Assembly: GCF_025766255.1 (NCBI RefSeq)
Contig: NW_026516723.1
Span: 124,001 to 188,000, forward strand
Reading direction: 5' to 3'
Length of the DNA stretch: 64,000 bases
Source of the DNA: Zychaea mexicana
Lineage: Eukaryota > Mucoromycota > Mucoromycetes > Mucorales > Lichtheimiaceae
The notes beneath the pieces are model-generated. The model ran no database searches. It was given only the letters and a program-made list of their open reading frames with translations, and was not told the DNA's origin. Position numbers and translations under genes: made by a program. Position 1 is the first letter of the stretch, and every line of letters begins with the position of its first letter. Positions 11,347-21,314 of this stretch are shown piece after piece.

Positions 11347-12235
11347 TTAATGCATGACGTGAGGAGGCGCTTGCTTGATTAGCGGATTTCTTGGCTGATT
11401 TGCGGTGTCGATTATCACTGTTGGAGTGCGGGCAGTCCCTAGCGATGTGACCGTGTTGAAAGCAGTTCCAGCAACCTTGTTTGGGATGAGTAGGTTAGTC
11501 CGCGATGTCGTGATCGTCGTTGTGACAGTACCGGTAGTAGGAGCCCATGTCCTTCCACGTGGCATAGAAATCACGCATGGTGGAGCCGATTTGTCCAAAT
11601 TCAAGGCGATGCTTTAAGGCGGATAAGGATTCATCATCCTCGCCCTTTTGGAGCACCGCGTACCCGTATCCTTGAAACCATCCAGCAGCGGCACGGTACA
11701 AGCCAAGTTGGATAACCGTACCAAAAGGTGACAGCGACGCACGAAGCGATTCCTTTAAATCTTTCGCCGGGAGACACGATCCATCATCAAACTTTTTAGT
11801 CGCTTTTTCAATTTAAACGTTTGGGATCTTTGCGAGTTCAAGGGTGTTAAGTCCCAGCGGTGACACCACTTTGATACACAAGAGCACACGTTTCCTCGTT
11901 TGGAAAGGTCATTTCGTACAGGAGACGCCCCTTCTCTCGGTGAGGGAGCATTCCAATACCAATATCCCAATTTTATAAAAGTCACGAGCAGCAGTAAAGA
12001 GCTCCACGTCTTTTATTGGATGAGCAGACATGTCGAAGAACTCTTCAGTGCCTCGACGAAGTAAGTGTGGTGCGGACACTTGACCGTTATGCGTTACAGC
12101 GGAGAGACGGTCGGGAACGTCAATGGAGGCACATTCGTTGAGAGCGGTCATGTAGGGAGGTTGGTCGACCTCTAAAATAAGTAGCAGTCCCACGTGTCGA
12201 TGACAGTGGCGGGCTGTGTGCGAAACTTGTATCAT
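11347..12235 (-). pseudogene. LINE ORF1 (Gag-like) remnant
   Basis: Pieces of a nucleic-acid-binding ORF1 protein lie in at least two frames. The upstream piece reads through VPDRLSAVTHNGQV and HPIKDVELFTAARDF. The downstream piece contains SALKHRLEFGQIGST and TWKDMGSYYRYCHNDDHDIAD, the first half of a zinc knuckle whose first Cys is Tyr and whose last Cys codon is now TAA. A complete CX2CX4HX4C knuckle (CWNCFQHGHIARDC, about 11474-11430) follows and then a Ser/Lys-rich tail. The stop and frame changes show loss of function. Confidence 0.7.
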
Positions 12236-12416
12236 ACCACTACGGTTCCTTCCAGCCGCTTCCGTCGTCCTCGCAAATTTCTACTTCATAAATATCCGTT
12301 CTTCCTGCATTTTCCGCTTTCCCCTTTTTTCTTGTCTATATCTCTTTCACTCCCCGATACGTGTAGGCAAATAAAAACTGACTCATCGTCACCTAAAAAA
12401 GTAGTAGGACATTTAT

Positions 12417-12425
12417 TATATAAAG
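12417..12425 (+). promoter_or_regulatory. TATA box candidate
   Basis: TATATAAAG lies 13 bp before an ATG at 12438 and 72 bp before the first confident coding bases of the acidic small protein gene. Confidence 0.4.
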
Positions 12426-12437
12426 GTAGCTTCAAGA

Positions 12438-13052
12438 ATGTGTTCTCTTCAATCATTCTCACTCTTCACTTTAACATTCTCGCTCTTTACTTTCAGATGC
12501 ACAACACCGCCATCAGCCACTTCTCCTCTGGTCGCGCCATTGCTCACGAACTCTGGTCCAACTTTCCTCGCTGCGTCAAGATGATTTTAACCCATTGGAT
12601 ATCTTCTTGGACGTCTGCCAATATGGTATGTTCTTATTCGATTTGATTTACATTATAGTCTAGTCTCACATATTATGAAGATGTATACTAATCATCACCT
12701 TGTTCTTTATTGCCCCCAAAATATATAGGCAGCACTGCTTTGGCCTGGGAAATCTCTAGTGGCTTTTGGAAAGCCTTTGATGCGCTGTCGGAGCGCGAGC
12801 AGCGGATTGCCGCTGCTTACATAAATGCCCGTCTCAGCGAAGGTATACTGTCATTTTAACACACTATTAGTCTGCAGCCTTGTCATTTTGTTCTAACTCC
12901 TAGTTGCTTTTTCTTTTAAAGAGCTTCAGGCGAAACTGGCTAAGCTCTACGTAGAGACGGGAATCCGCGCCGTCTGCATCGACGACAGTGAAGACGAAGA
13001 CGAGGAGGAGGATCCATTTATCTCATTGTGTCCTTTTGCCGGTCGCCGTTGA
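12438..13052 (+). CDS. Small acidic-tailed protein, unknown family (start unsettled)
   Basis: I do not recognise this protein. Three pieces stay in one frame: up to 12625 (ending DIFLDVCQYG across the junction), 12729-12842 and 12922-13052, joined by GT-AG introns. The product contains STALAWEISSGFWKAFDAL, then EREQRIAAAYINARL, a helical ELQAKLAKLYVETGIRAV stretch and an acidic run DDSEDEDEEEDPF, and stops at 13050-13052. AATAAA at about 13077 and a TATA box at 12417 support a real transcript. The start is the weak point: in the coherent frame there is no ATG in the first piece. Either a tiny first exon (ATG at 12438, non-consensus donor GTTCTC, acceptor at 12496) or a more distant 5' exon is needed. 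The ATG at 12497 is in another frame that soon stops. It sits between transposon remnants, so an element-borne gene is possible. Confidence 0.5.
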
Positions 13053-13369
13053 TCGGTTTTGTTTGCTTTTTTTGTTTAATAAAACTCTTTTTTTTTTTCA
13101 AAGCACTTGTTATTGGTCTTGATATTTGTTGGCTCACAGTGTGCTCATATATTGAGGAAGAGTTCATGGTGGGATATATACCGATCGAGTGAAGGAACTT
13201 TGTGTGCCATGTTTTACAGTCAACTACTGGTTTTCTCTTTCACTCAGCAACACAGTCGCGCTGGTTTCGTTATTCATCAAGAAAAATTACTTCAGAGAAG
13301 TTTTCAAGTTCCCACAGCGACGCGTCGCAACTGTACCTTTGTTGTTTTGTCAATTGCTCACCTACAACA

Positions 13370-13880
13370 ATGGCCTCTGCATCTGATAGCCTTGGATACC
13401 TTGTCCGTGTCTTTCCCAGCTACCCGACCGAAGTAGTTACAGAGACTTTTGACAACTATCAACAACTTGACGAGTGGGTTAAAGAAAACCCCAAGCAGCA
13501 TGCCAACTTCATCACCAACAACAAGTACATCTCCGTACACAAGGCATCAGATGCAAGCCGAAACAATGCCGGCCGTCCTCGGACAGTTGACCGTAGAATT
13601 AACTTTTTTTTGTGATCACTCAAGAGAAACATTGGCTCCAGCTGTCCCTGCTCTGCCTATAGACTCAACTGAAACTGCTCCCATAAAAAAACGTCGACTT
13701 GCAAAACCATCTATTGAAGTAAATTGTCGTGCTCGATATCGTATTCAATACTTATTCTCAGGCAAAATCAAACTTGTATATCACTGGCAACATCAACACC
13801 ATGACCCTACCGAGATAACCAATGCTACTCGCTCACAACTCCCCGCTGAAACACGTAAATGGATCGAAGAAAAATTGTGA
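13370..13880 (+). pseudogene. MULE/FAR1-type zinc-finger N-terminal fragment, frameshifted
   Basis: The layout is that of the N-terminal DNA-binding part of Mutator-like (MULE) transposases and FAR1-like factors. A leading segment reads FDNYQQLDEWVKENPKQH. A Lys/Arg spacer KKRRLAKPS follows, then a Cys/His zinc module CRARYRIQY and HWQHQHHDPTE. The first frame (13370-13615) and the second (to 13880) meet at a run of eight T near 13605-13612; removing one T would join them. No DDE catalytic core follows: beyond 13880 the frame stops, although EARYSYVTRETGSNFF-like decayed coding may persist to about 13970. It is either a truncated element copy or a remnant domain. A sequencing error in the T run cannot be excluded. 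Confidence 0.55.
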
Positions 13881-14675
13881 ATACTGGCTGTTCATGAAGC
13901 GAGCTACTAGTATGTCACTCGTGAAACCGGCTCTAACTTTTTTACAGCAAAATGGTATATGAAGCATGTCTGAAGTAAAAATTGCATGGTCCATATAATA
14001 TTAGTGACTTTGCCTTATCATACCGAGAAGGCGCTACGCCTATCAAACGAACGATCAGAAGCACATTTAGATGCTGATAGTGAATGTGTAATGCAGACTA
14101 ATACATGCCTCTTATGGATTGTCAGTTAAGCGTGGAAAACTATTCACCCTTCTCAGCATTGAACGCAATCTCCTGCCTTTCTTTTAAAGCTTCCCAAGGC
14201 CAGGATCAACCCCCAAGTAAGTGGATCAATACGAAAGCTTAAAAGTAAACCCAATACAAGTACACCATGATAAAACTTTCAACATAAATGTAAGACTGAT
14301 CTAAAAACTTCAGCAAGTTCTGAACGAAGTAAAAGCAACTGAAGCGTCGGATTGGATTAGAAACTGGGACATTTATTGGCGCGTCAAATAGCGGAACTTA
14401 CTTGCAAAACATCGATCGAACCTTCCCCAGCAAACCACATGGAGATCAAAAACTTGGGTGTTCAATGTAGATAGAAGCGCTGTTCTTTTCCAAAGGGGCA
14501 TTTCACTTCAGTTTGCGCCCATACTATATACCTGTGACGCTATCGGATGACTTCCAAAATGTTTATGCCGGATAGGATAAACATGGTCACACAAGAAAAA
14601 TAAAGTTTATCCTGCAGGGATAAAAGAAAGGTCTTCCAAAAAGTATTTTATACCGAATAAACATGTTTACTCACT
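13881..14675. other. Intergenic, probably eroded transposon sequence
   Basis: No open frame of useful length. The first 100 bp may be the decayed continuation of the MULE-like gene. The rest shows nothing I can name. Confidence 0.4.
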
Positions 14676-15934
14676 TTATTCGTTTGATTCGCTCCAAGCT
14701 TCTTGGTAAACGCGTCTAATTTGACTTAGTTGTACTTCTGAAACTCGGTAATTATGTAATTTGAATACTACATATAAAATCATTCGACGTTGGGTGGCAT
14801 CTGTACTAAGAGGTAAGATATAACCTCTGATAGGATGACTGAATTGATCGCATTCCCCATTTAATGGCTTGTCGGTTTCTTGTAATAACACCATACCAAC
14901 GGCACTGGTTTCTGTCGTACTCGCGGCTGTTCTTCTTCGGAACCTTAAAAATCTTGGCAGTGACATGGCAGCAGATCGCGGGAAGCACAATCAGCAAGAA
15001 GCCGGTAGCCTGCAGGCGTTTGTTCTCGAAGAACTGTAGATAGGAGTGGCTCGGTAATATTAGAATCATGCGATGATCCAGGGCAGTTGTAGCTAAGTTA
15101 AACTCAATTGTCAGTGATCCATTCATACTAGATAGCAATGTGACATGAAGTAAAAGTAAATTAGCATGACACCTACTTGATCCAGCATATGCGACCATTC
15201 GGCGTGAAAACAATGTCCTGTGCTACATAACAGTCAGACAGCCATCCATTGTAGTACGCGTCTTGAATATTGTTTTCGCCTGGATTCTCGATTCTTAGGT
15301 TGAGTCCATCCACGAAACCGAATACACGTTGCAACGATAGTTCGACATGCTGTATGATTGATGCAAATCGAGCCATTTCTTGCTGTGATGACCAACGAAT
15401 TCGCCATCGCCTGTCGTTCTCATTTGAGAAGACCTTGTACAGCGTCTCTAGACCAAGATTCCTTGCTCTCGAGGTAGTAGCTGGCACAACACCATAGAGG
15501 GAACCGGTTGTGTCCTGTCTGTTGTATGTGTGAAGCCAGGTCAGAGTGAGAGCCAAGACGGCTTCACTTGGTAAAAACCGTTTACGACCACGCTGCTTTA
15601 AAGCCAGATAAAAGCGCACGAACCGGCGATGCAGGCGATCGAAAGCGGCAACAGTGCATCCACAGCAACCAATAAACTGTCGGTCAACCCGGTTGGCTAA
15701 CGTAATGCGTGCAAGCGAATCTTCGTAGCGATTTGGAAGCTCGGACCGTGTTACGGGGTATCGCATTTTACGCTGTCTACTACTCCACACATCGACGACG
15801 ATAACGAAGTAAAAATAGAAGAAGGTTGCAGCATAAGTGGCAATAACGAAAAGGATGAAGAAACGTTTATAGGCATCCTCCGACCCCTTGATAAAAAATT
15901 TCGTAGATTCGGCAAAACTCCTTGTAGGAGGCAT
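14676..15934 (-). pseudogene. Harbinger-like (DDE_Tnp_4) transposase pseudogene
   Basis: Derived from a PIF/Harbinger-type DDE transposase. Exon 1 is 15934-15177: an N-terminal hydrophobic segment, then FGFVDGLNLRIENP with the first catalytic Asp, then AYYNGWLSDCYVAQDIVF. It joins through a GT-AG intron to 15092, reading NYNCPGSSHDSNITEPLL and GYRLLADC (second Asp). There the frame breaks: one base appears missing before FPRSAAMSLPRF, which continues in another frame. The family block RQAIKWGMRSIQSSYQRLYL lies in a third frame, with Lys where the third acidic residue is expected. The end, RRMILYVVFKLHNYRVSEVQ, is back in the second frame, closing at 14676. Several frameshifts and a lost catalytic residue mark a dead copy. 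I did not find terminal inverted repeats. Confidence 0.75.
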
Positions 15935-16528
15935 TGTTTTGAAGTTAAAGCTGTAATGGCAGGCGTTAAATAAATAGTGAAGCGAAGTGTAGTACAATGT
16001 GATAAAGCTAGGGACAATAGTAGCTTGAAATGAAAATGGAGTCTCTTCTTTTATATTAAGCTTCTCAATTACTGTATCGTAATACTTATAAAAACATATA
16101 TCCAGTTCAAGTTATAAAACGCTCTAAACAAGCGCGTTTTTTGTGGATTTCCAAACTCTAGAGATATCTTTTCCTGCAGATATTGGAGCTCTCCAGATAT
16201 CTCCAGATTTTGAGACACACTAGTATGCCCCATAAAGCACGGAAACATTATACTCGAATGATCCAGTTCATGTAAACAACATCTGTAGAGCAATGAACGG
16301 CTATAACCCGAATGGGCTGACGTGATATGACGTCGTTTGTGAGCTCTTGATGATTATTTACAGCTGATGATGCACTTGGAATGGTTGTCTTGTTACTAGT
16401 TATATTGGTGAATTATTAACCAAAAAAGGAAAAGTATCAGGAAAGAAGGGGATGGGGGAATGGGGGAGATAGCGGATAGTGTTATGCAAGTTGGTTAATA
16501 TCTTATCAGCAGGATGACTGGGCGTGTA
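15935..16528. other. Intergenic, no gene seen
   Basis: AT-rich sequence upstream of the Harbinger-like remnant. A G-rich purine stretch lies near 16445-16475. Nothing else is recognised. Confidence 0.4.
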
Positions 16529-16876
16529 TTAGATTGGGATAGCGCAAAGGTCAGGCCAATGATCAAAGGGTCTCTGTACAGGGTTCGGGTCAATGTTGTT
16601 TATATTGAACAATAAATTGTTTGTTTGGGTTTTGTTTGGAGTAAACATGTGCTGAACGCCGCAGCCAGCGTCTTCATGGGATCCAATGAAAGTCTCGGCC
16701 ATTGTTGTATCAACTGTCGTGGCGTGTGTAACGAAAATGAATAACGCTCTCTTATACGAGTATATGCCCACGGCAATCAGCGATTGCCGATCGTCCAAGC
16801 CCGCAATGATGGATGTGGGCAGCTTAAAATAAATTGTCAAAGTCAGATTATAGAGCAGCATGGCTGTTTTCAGCAT
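16529..16876 (-). CDS. Hypothetical 115-residue ORF
   Basis: An uninterrupted ATG-to-stop frame with no family I recognise. The first 50 residues are fairly hydrophobic (MLKTAMLLYNLTLTIYF) and the C-terminal half is Asn/Pro-rich. There is no clear intron, TATA box or conserved motif. It may be a chance frame in a quiet region; I list it because it is the longest one between 16.0 and 17.6 kb. Confidence 0.2.
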   Translation of the reverse strand: MLKTAMLLYNLTLTIYFKLPTSIIAGLDDRQSLIAVGIYSYKRALFIFVTHATTVDTTMAETFIGSHEDAGCGVQHMFTPNKTQTNNLLFNINNIDPNPVQRPFDHWPDLCAIPI

Positions 16877-17661
16877 AGTATGCGCGTCATCCTAGAGCTA
16901 CTATTATCCAAACAGGCTGCTTCTTCAGGTTGATACTGTTGTTCGATTTGCTCGTTTTATCAACTGCCTCCCTCAGCAGTAGCGATTCAAAGTCAATCAG
17001 ACGTGGTCGGCGTATGTGTGGGTGATGTATGATGTATGTGGGAAAAAAACAAAAATGAGGATGGTCGGCTCGTACGAGAGTCAAGCATGCATAATCTTAG
17101 CCTTGCTTCTGAGCACATGAAAGTTGTGCCGACCATATTCTCGGTTAATCAAGGGGTTGAAAGGGGCGTGGCAAGCGAAACATATGATACCATTAAACTG
17201 GTTCTCTCAGATTAGAACAGCTTGCCTTAAGCGCCGTTGTTGCTGGAGTCCATACCCTCCCAACAAATTCTTTCCTTTCGATTATTTCGCGAGCAGAACT
17301 ACGCGACCACAGAAATGTAAAAAAAAGAAAGGTGCAAAGTGCATTCCAAAGTGTGATAAAGCGCGTTGTGATCGTGTTACTGTCGTCTGTCATTGTTCTG
17401 CGCTTTGTTGAGCACGGAGCTTATCTTTGCCAGTTTTGGTTTTTTGTACTTGGACCCTGGAACCCGTAGGGGTCCAGGCCAGCGTTCTTTTTGGAAATGA
17501 ACTTTTGCCCATAAAAAGACACCCATTTTCCGCAGCGTGTTGCTTCCTCAATATACGCGCCCCTCTTCCCTCTTGTCCACGTTTATTAACAACTCCTTCC
17601 CCATCCCCACCTCCACGCTACTCCACAACCTGAACTGTTTCCTCTTCAACACAATTGAACA
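16877..17661. other. EXO1 upstream region
   Basis: No gene supported. From about 17500 the plus strand becomes pyrimidine-rich (CCT/CTC runs), typical of a fungal 5' leader in front of the EXO1 ATG. Confidence 0.45.
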
Positions 17662-20159
17662 ATGGGTATTTCGGGGCTCATACAAACTGTCAAATCTGTG
17701 CATGAGCCAATGCACATTAAAGAATACGCCGGCAAGGTAGTGGCTGTCGATGGCAACGTGTGGCTACACAAGGGTGCGTTCTCCTGCTCAATGGAACTTG
17801 CGTTAGAAGAAGCAACGACAAAGTAAGCATCCGTTGTGTTTTTCTTTTGAGCCACACACAGCTTCCAACAACCGTCACCGCCATTCCCTTCCTCTTCCTC
17901 CTTCTGCTCCTACGCCACTCAATAGATAGGGTTACTGATTGCATGTGTGTGCACGCCACTAGATACATCGACTACTTTATGCGGCTAGTGAGTCTGCTGG
18001 AGTTCTACAAGGTGGTCCCATACATTGTGTTTGACGGCCAAGCACTGCCGATCAAAGGCGCGACGGTTGAGGAGAGACGCCGGTAACATCAAAAGAACCA
18101 GAAGAAACGGGGTTTGCAGTAGAGCGCGCATATATTTAACCTACTTTGGTCATACTTTATTACTTTTTTACATACTCTTGCTTTCTCTCTCTCTCTTTCG
18201 TATCGATATCAACCCACAGACGTCGAACAGAAGCACTGGCCAAGGGCAAAGAACTACTGAAGCAAGGCAAGCAGCGAGAAGCAACGGAATGTTTCCAGCA
18301 CTCCATCCATGTAACACCACACATGATTCAGCAAGTTGTCAAGGTAATACAACAGCTTTGTGTATATAATTTCAACAAGCCCACAACCCCCCCCTCTTCT
18401 CTCTCCACCCCTTAAACCTCCCAGAAGAAAAAAAAAAAAGAGTGAATCCCAACCGTTCCTTTATCCCATCTACCTCTAACTTAGGCGTTGAATGCCAAAA
18501 AGATCAAGCACATCGTTGCGCCCTACGAAGCCGATGCTCAGCTCACGCACCTCATCAACACCAACAAAGTCGACGCGGTGATCACCGAAGACTCGGACCT
18601 GCTTGTCTTTGGCTGTCACACGGTGCTCTTCAAGATGAACCAGTATGGCGAGGGCATCCGCATCCAGCAAGGAAACCTGTCGGCAGCAAAGGAGATTGAC
18701 CTCCAAGGGTGGGACCAGACCAGAATCCGACACATGTGCATTCTTTCAGGATGCGATTACCTCGCCTCGCTGCCTGGCATTGGTCTGAAGAGCGCCCACA
18801 AGCTACTGAAAAAGTATAGAACCACCGATGCGGTAAGACTGGCAATCTAGTTTAAAAATAAGGCACATGTACGGCCATGTACTCACTCGCCTTGCTTAGG
18901 TGTTGCGCCATCTTCGCTTCCAGGGGAAAATGAAACAGGTTCCTGACTATGAGCATCTCTTTAAGCGAGCCGACAACGCGTTCCTCTACCAGTACGTGTA
19001 CGACGACAATGTAAAGCGACGCATCACACTACATACCCCTCCCGCCGATGTCCAAGCGGACAAGCTGGATTATCTGGGCAACAACACCACTGCATCATCT
19101 GGCGCCAACCCACAGCAAACTCATGACCACAGTCTCAGTAACAAAGAGAATATACCGGTACGTTTCCCTAACCCCCCCTCCTTTATTTAAAGTTTAATTT
19201 TCACATCAAATTGACTTGCTCTTTTCCCTTTCAAATTACCGATCAGCCATGGGCACATTTCGACAACAAACAGTCATCCACCGCGTCCCAGCACAAGCCA
19301 GAAGCATCACAACCCACCAGTAGCGGCGGCTTACGTGCATCCAACGACAACAACAAAAGCACCATCTCAATGCCCTTAAAAACGATCGGCACGAAACGTA
19401 AGACTGATTGTCAGATACCCGATGCAAGGACCAACAAACGACGAACTCCACTAAACCCACAGCAAACTCATGACTACAGTCTCAGTAACAAAGAGAATAT
19501 ACCGGTACGTTTCCCTTAACCCCCCCCCTTATTTAAAGTTTAATTTTCACATTAAATTGACTTGCTCTTTTCCCTTTCAAATTACCGATCAGCCATGGGC
19601 ACATTTCGACAACAAACAGTCATCCACCGCGTCTCAGCACAAGCCAGAGGCATCACAACCCACCAGTAGCGGCGGCTTACGTGCATCCAACGACAATGCT
19701 TTACGACCCTTGCGGACGCCAAAACGACTCTCTCCACTTTCACCTTCAAAACCACCGACATCACTACCACAACAACAACAACAACAACAACAACGAACCA
19801 TCACAGCCAAGGAGCTATTCAAAGTTTTTAATCATCGCCAAAAGCAGTCGTCATCTGCAACTAAAATCCAGACACATGGTGATCTTGCATCTGCGTTCCA
19901 ACGCCAACGGGATCGAAACGCACTGTCATCCGTTAACAACAACAACAATACTAATACGCATAATATCAAATACAACGACGAAAATGCAAAGACAATCTCA
20001 ATGCCCTCAAGAACGATCGGCACGAAACGTAAGGCTGATTGTCAGATACCCGATGCAAGGAACAACAAACGACGAACTTCACTAAAGTCTGCATTATCGA
20101 ATATAAGTAACACTGCTTCCATATTACCATCATCATCAACAGCAATCGCCTTTGTGTAA
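17662..20159 (+). CDS. EXO1: Exonuclease 1 (Rad2/XPG family 5'-3' exonuclease and flap nuclease)
   Basis: Nuclear 5'-3' exonuclease and flap endonuclease for mismatch repair, end resection and recombination. Seven exons: 17662-17822, 17963-18082, 18220-18343, 18485-18832, 18900-19157, 19247-19504 and 19593-20159, all in frame, 611 residues. The XPG N region starts MGISGLIQ and has VAVDGNVW (Asp about 30) and YIVFDGQALP (Asp about 78). The I region has PYEADAQL (Glu150, Asp152), TEDSDLL (Asp171, Asp173) and SGCDYLASLPGIG (Asp about 226), followed by the helix-hairpin segment LKSAHKLLKKY. All expected metal ligands are present. The C-terminal region is low complexity with polyQ (about 19770) and polyN runs. 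It carries an unusual tandem duplication: exon 6 and the start of exon 7 repeat the same roughly 35 residues beginning PWAHFDNKQSSTASQ, and the end of exon 5 is repeated at the end of exon 6. Confidence 0.95.
19107..20096 (+). repeat. Intron-containing tandem duplication inside EXO1
   Basis: A unit starting AACCCACAGCAAACTCATGA occurs at 19107 and again at 19454. The copies are nearly identical for about 240 bp, spanning the end of one exon, the whole following intron and the start of the next exon. A second shared block of about 100 bp (around CGATCGGCACGAAACGTAAG) lies at 19362-19456 and 19994-20096. The second copy has about 290 bp more in its middle, so the simplest history is a tandem duplication followed by an internal deletion in copy 1. 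Both copies keep phase and splice signals. Confidence 0.85.
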
Positions 20160-20698
20160 ATTTTTTAACTCCATAACCCAACTTGTATATTCATCTTCTT
20201 CTTTCCTATCATTATCTTTCCCCCCAGTAAGCGAAACGTTTGTTCAAATCACATTTCTTTCTTTCTTCTTTAATAACGCACGTGTCAATAAAACAACGAA
20301 AAGGATATCCTCCCTCCACGACTACCACCTTGTCTACATATCCCACACAACCTCCCGCCTTGTATATGGCTCAAGATAGAGTTCCAGATTATGAGGAGTA
20401 ACAAACATACTTGTATACACGCCACAATAACAGCAACGATCCTCACTAATCAGTTCACATCGATTACATTTGGTTTGACAGAGGCTGCTTAGAATATAAT
20501 TGAATCAGCAACAGTCGATTTTTTTTATCAATGGTGTCTCATGATGACTGTGTTGTCCAGTTGTTCCTTTATTTAGGATGACCCGTACTTTTGTTTACAC
20601 ACAAACATGGGCTGCCCTAATCATATACTGCCGATGCATGATCCTTTTCCATTTGTAGACGCAATATATGCGCAATATTTCATACATCTACACCCTCA
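20160..20698. other. Convergent 3' intergenic region
   Basis: Lies between the 3' ends of EXO1 and the coiled-coil gene. AATAAA near 20286 is a plausible EXO1 polyadenylation signal. No further gene seen. Confidence 0.5.
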
Positions 20699-20706
20699 CT
20701 ACTGTG

Positions 20707-20742
<36 letters not shown>

Positions 20743-21314
20743 GCTGCTTTGCCCAATTCTCTCTCACAACCTGTTTAAGCTCTAACAGGTCTTGGATTTC
20801 CTCAAAGGTCTTGGTTGTAGCCAAGATATCATGCTTCCTAACATCACGGGTTGTGGGATATATAAACATGAGAGATCATCGTTGTTAGATGCTCGTTGCT
20901 ACGGAACAGACACAATCTTACTTTTCCAGCAGCTGATCTAGCGCCTTGCTTGTTTTCTCAAGTGCCTGTCGGGTATTTTTGGCGTGTGAATCCGCCTGAA
21001 CGAATCGCTTTAGGGTCTTATTTGAACTCGTCCGAAGGATCGCTATATCTGAGCATCATCTAAGACAGTGTATGTGTTATTTTTTTGAGCGTGTTTCTGT
21101 CTTTGACTGGAATGCCTGTTTTTTGAAAAAACGATTGAACTAAAAGTACCTTGAGACATTCAGACCATTCGTCTACTGTGCGTTCTGCCCGTGCATGACA
21201 TTCTTCTTTCGACGCAGCGAATCGATTTTCTTCGTAATTGCTGTTCCGGCTTGTATTGCTTCGAAAGCTTAAATTACTGACAGAAGGGGTCGGTGTAGGC
21301 GTCAATCGCTTCAT
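20699..21314 (-). CDS. Small coiled-coil protein with polyQ tail, unknown family
   Basis: Three exons, 21314-21150, 21016-20922 and 20837-20699, give 132 residues in frame. The intron 1 acceptor at 21017-21018 is chosen because it alone joins ECLK to TLKRFVQADSHAK without a stop. After a Thr/Ser/Asn-rich start (MKRLTPTPTPS) the protein is almost wholly charged helix: CHARAERTVDEWSECLK, then NTRQALEKTSKALDQLLEKK, then TFEEIQDLLELKQVVREN, ending in about twelve Gln from a CAA repeat. The size and heptad pattern suggest a small subunit of a coiled-coil complex (BLOC/BORC or kinetochore type), but that is inference; I do not recognise the family. Confidence 0.65.
20708..20743. repeat. (TTG)12 microsatellite coding polyQ
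   Basis: Twelve TTG units on the plus strand, read as CAA (Gln) in the last exon of the coiled-coil gene. Confidence 0.9.

Larger units (their letters stand above)
9650..12235 (-). mobile_element. Degenerate non-LTR retrotransposon (LINE), minus strand
   Basis: On the minus strand the order is a Gag-like ORF1 with CCHC knuckle (12235-11347), an apurinic-type endonuclease (11229-10533), then the linker between endonuclease and reverse transcriptase (10491-9894). The linker contains NPLLAKSAIFKQKL and an RVKW/GEKS-like stretch followed by the FYRNLYTS motif that normally precedes the reverse transcriptase. No reverse transcriptase core (FADD box) is recognisable. Frames change repeatedly and stops interrupt both ORFs, so the element is dead. 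LINE copies usually lose their 5' end; here the 5' part is kept and the 3' part is lost or too eroded to read. The outer boundaries are approximate. Confidence 0.8.

Noticed and set aside
12497..12625. ATG at 12497 (MHNTAISHF...) as start of the acidic protein
   Set aside because: Its frame meets a stop shortly after the next acceptor, while the alternative frame stays open through all three exons.
13612..13650. A mini-intron to explain the frame change in the MULE-like gene
   Set aside because: The possible GT...AG pairs here are under 40 bp and none restores the downstream frame; a one-base T insertion explains it better.
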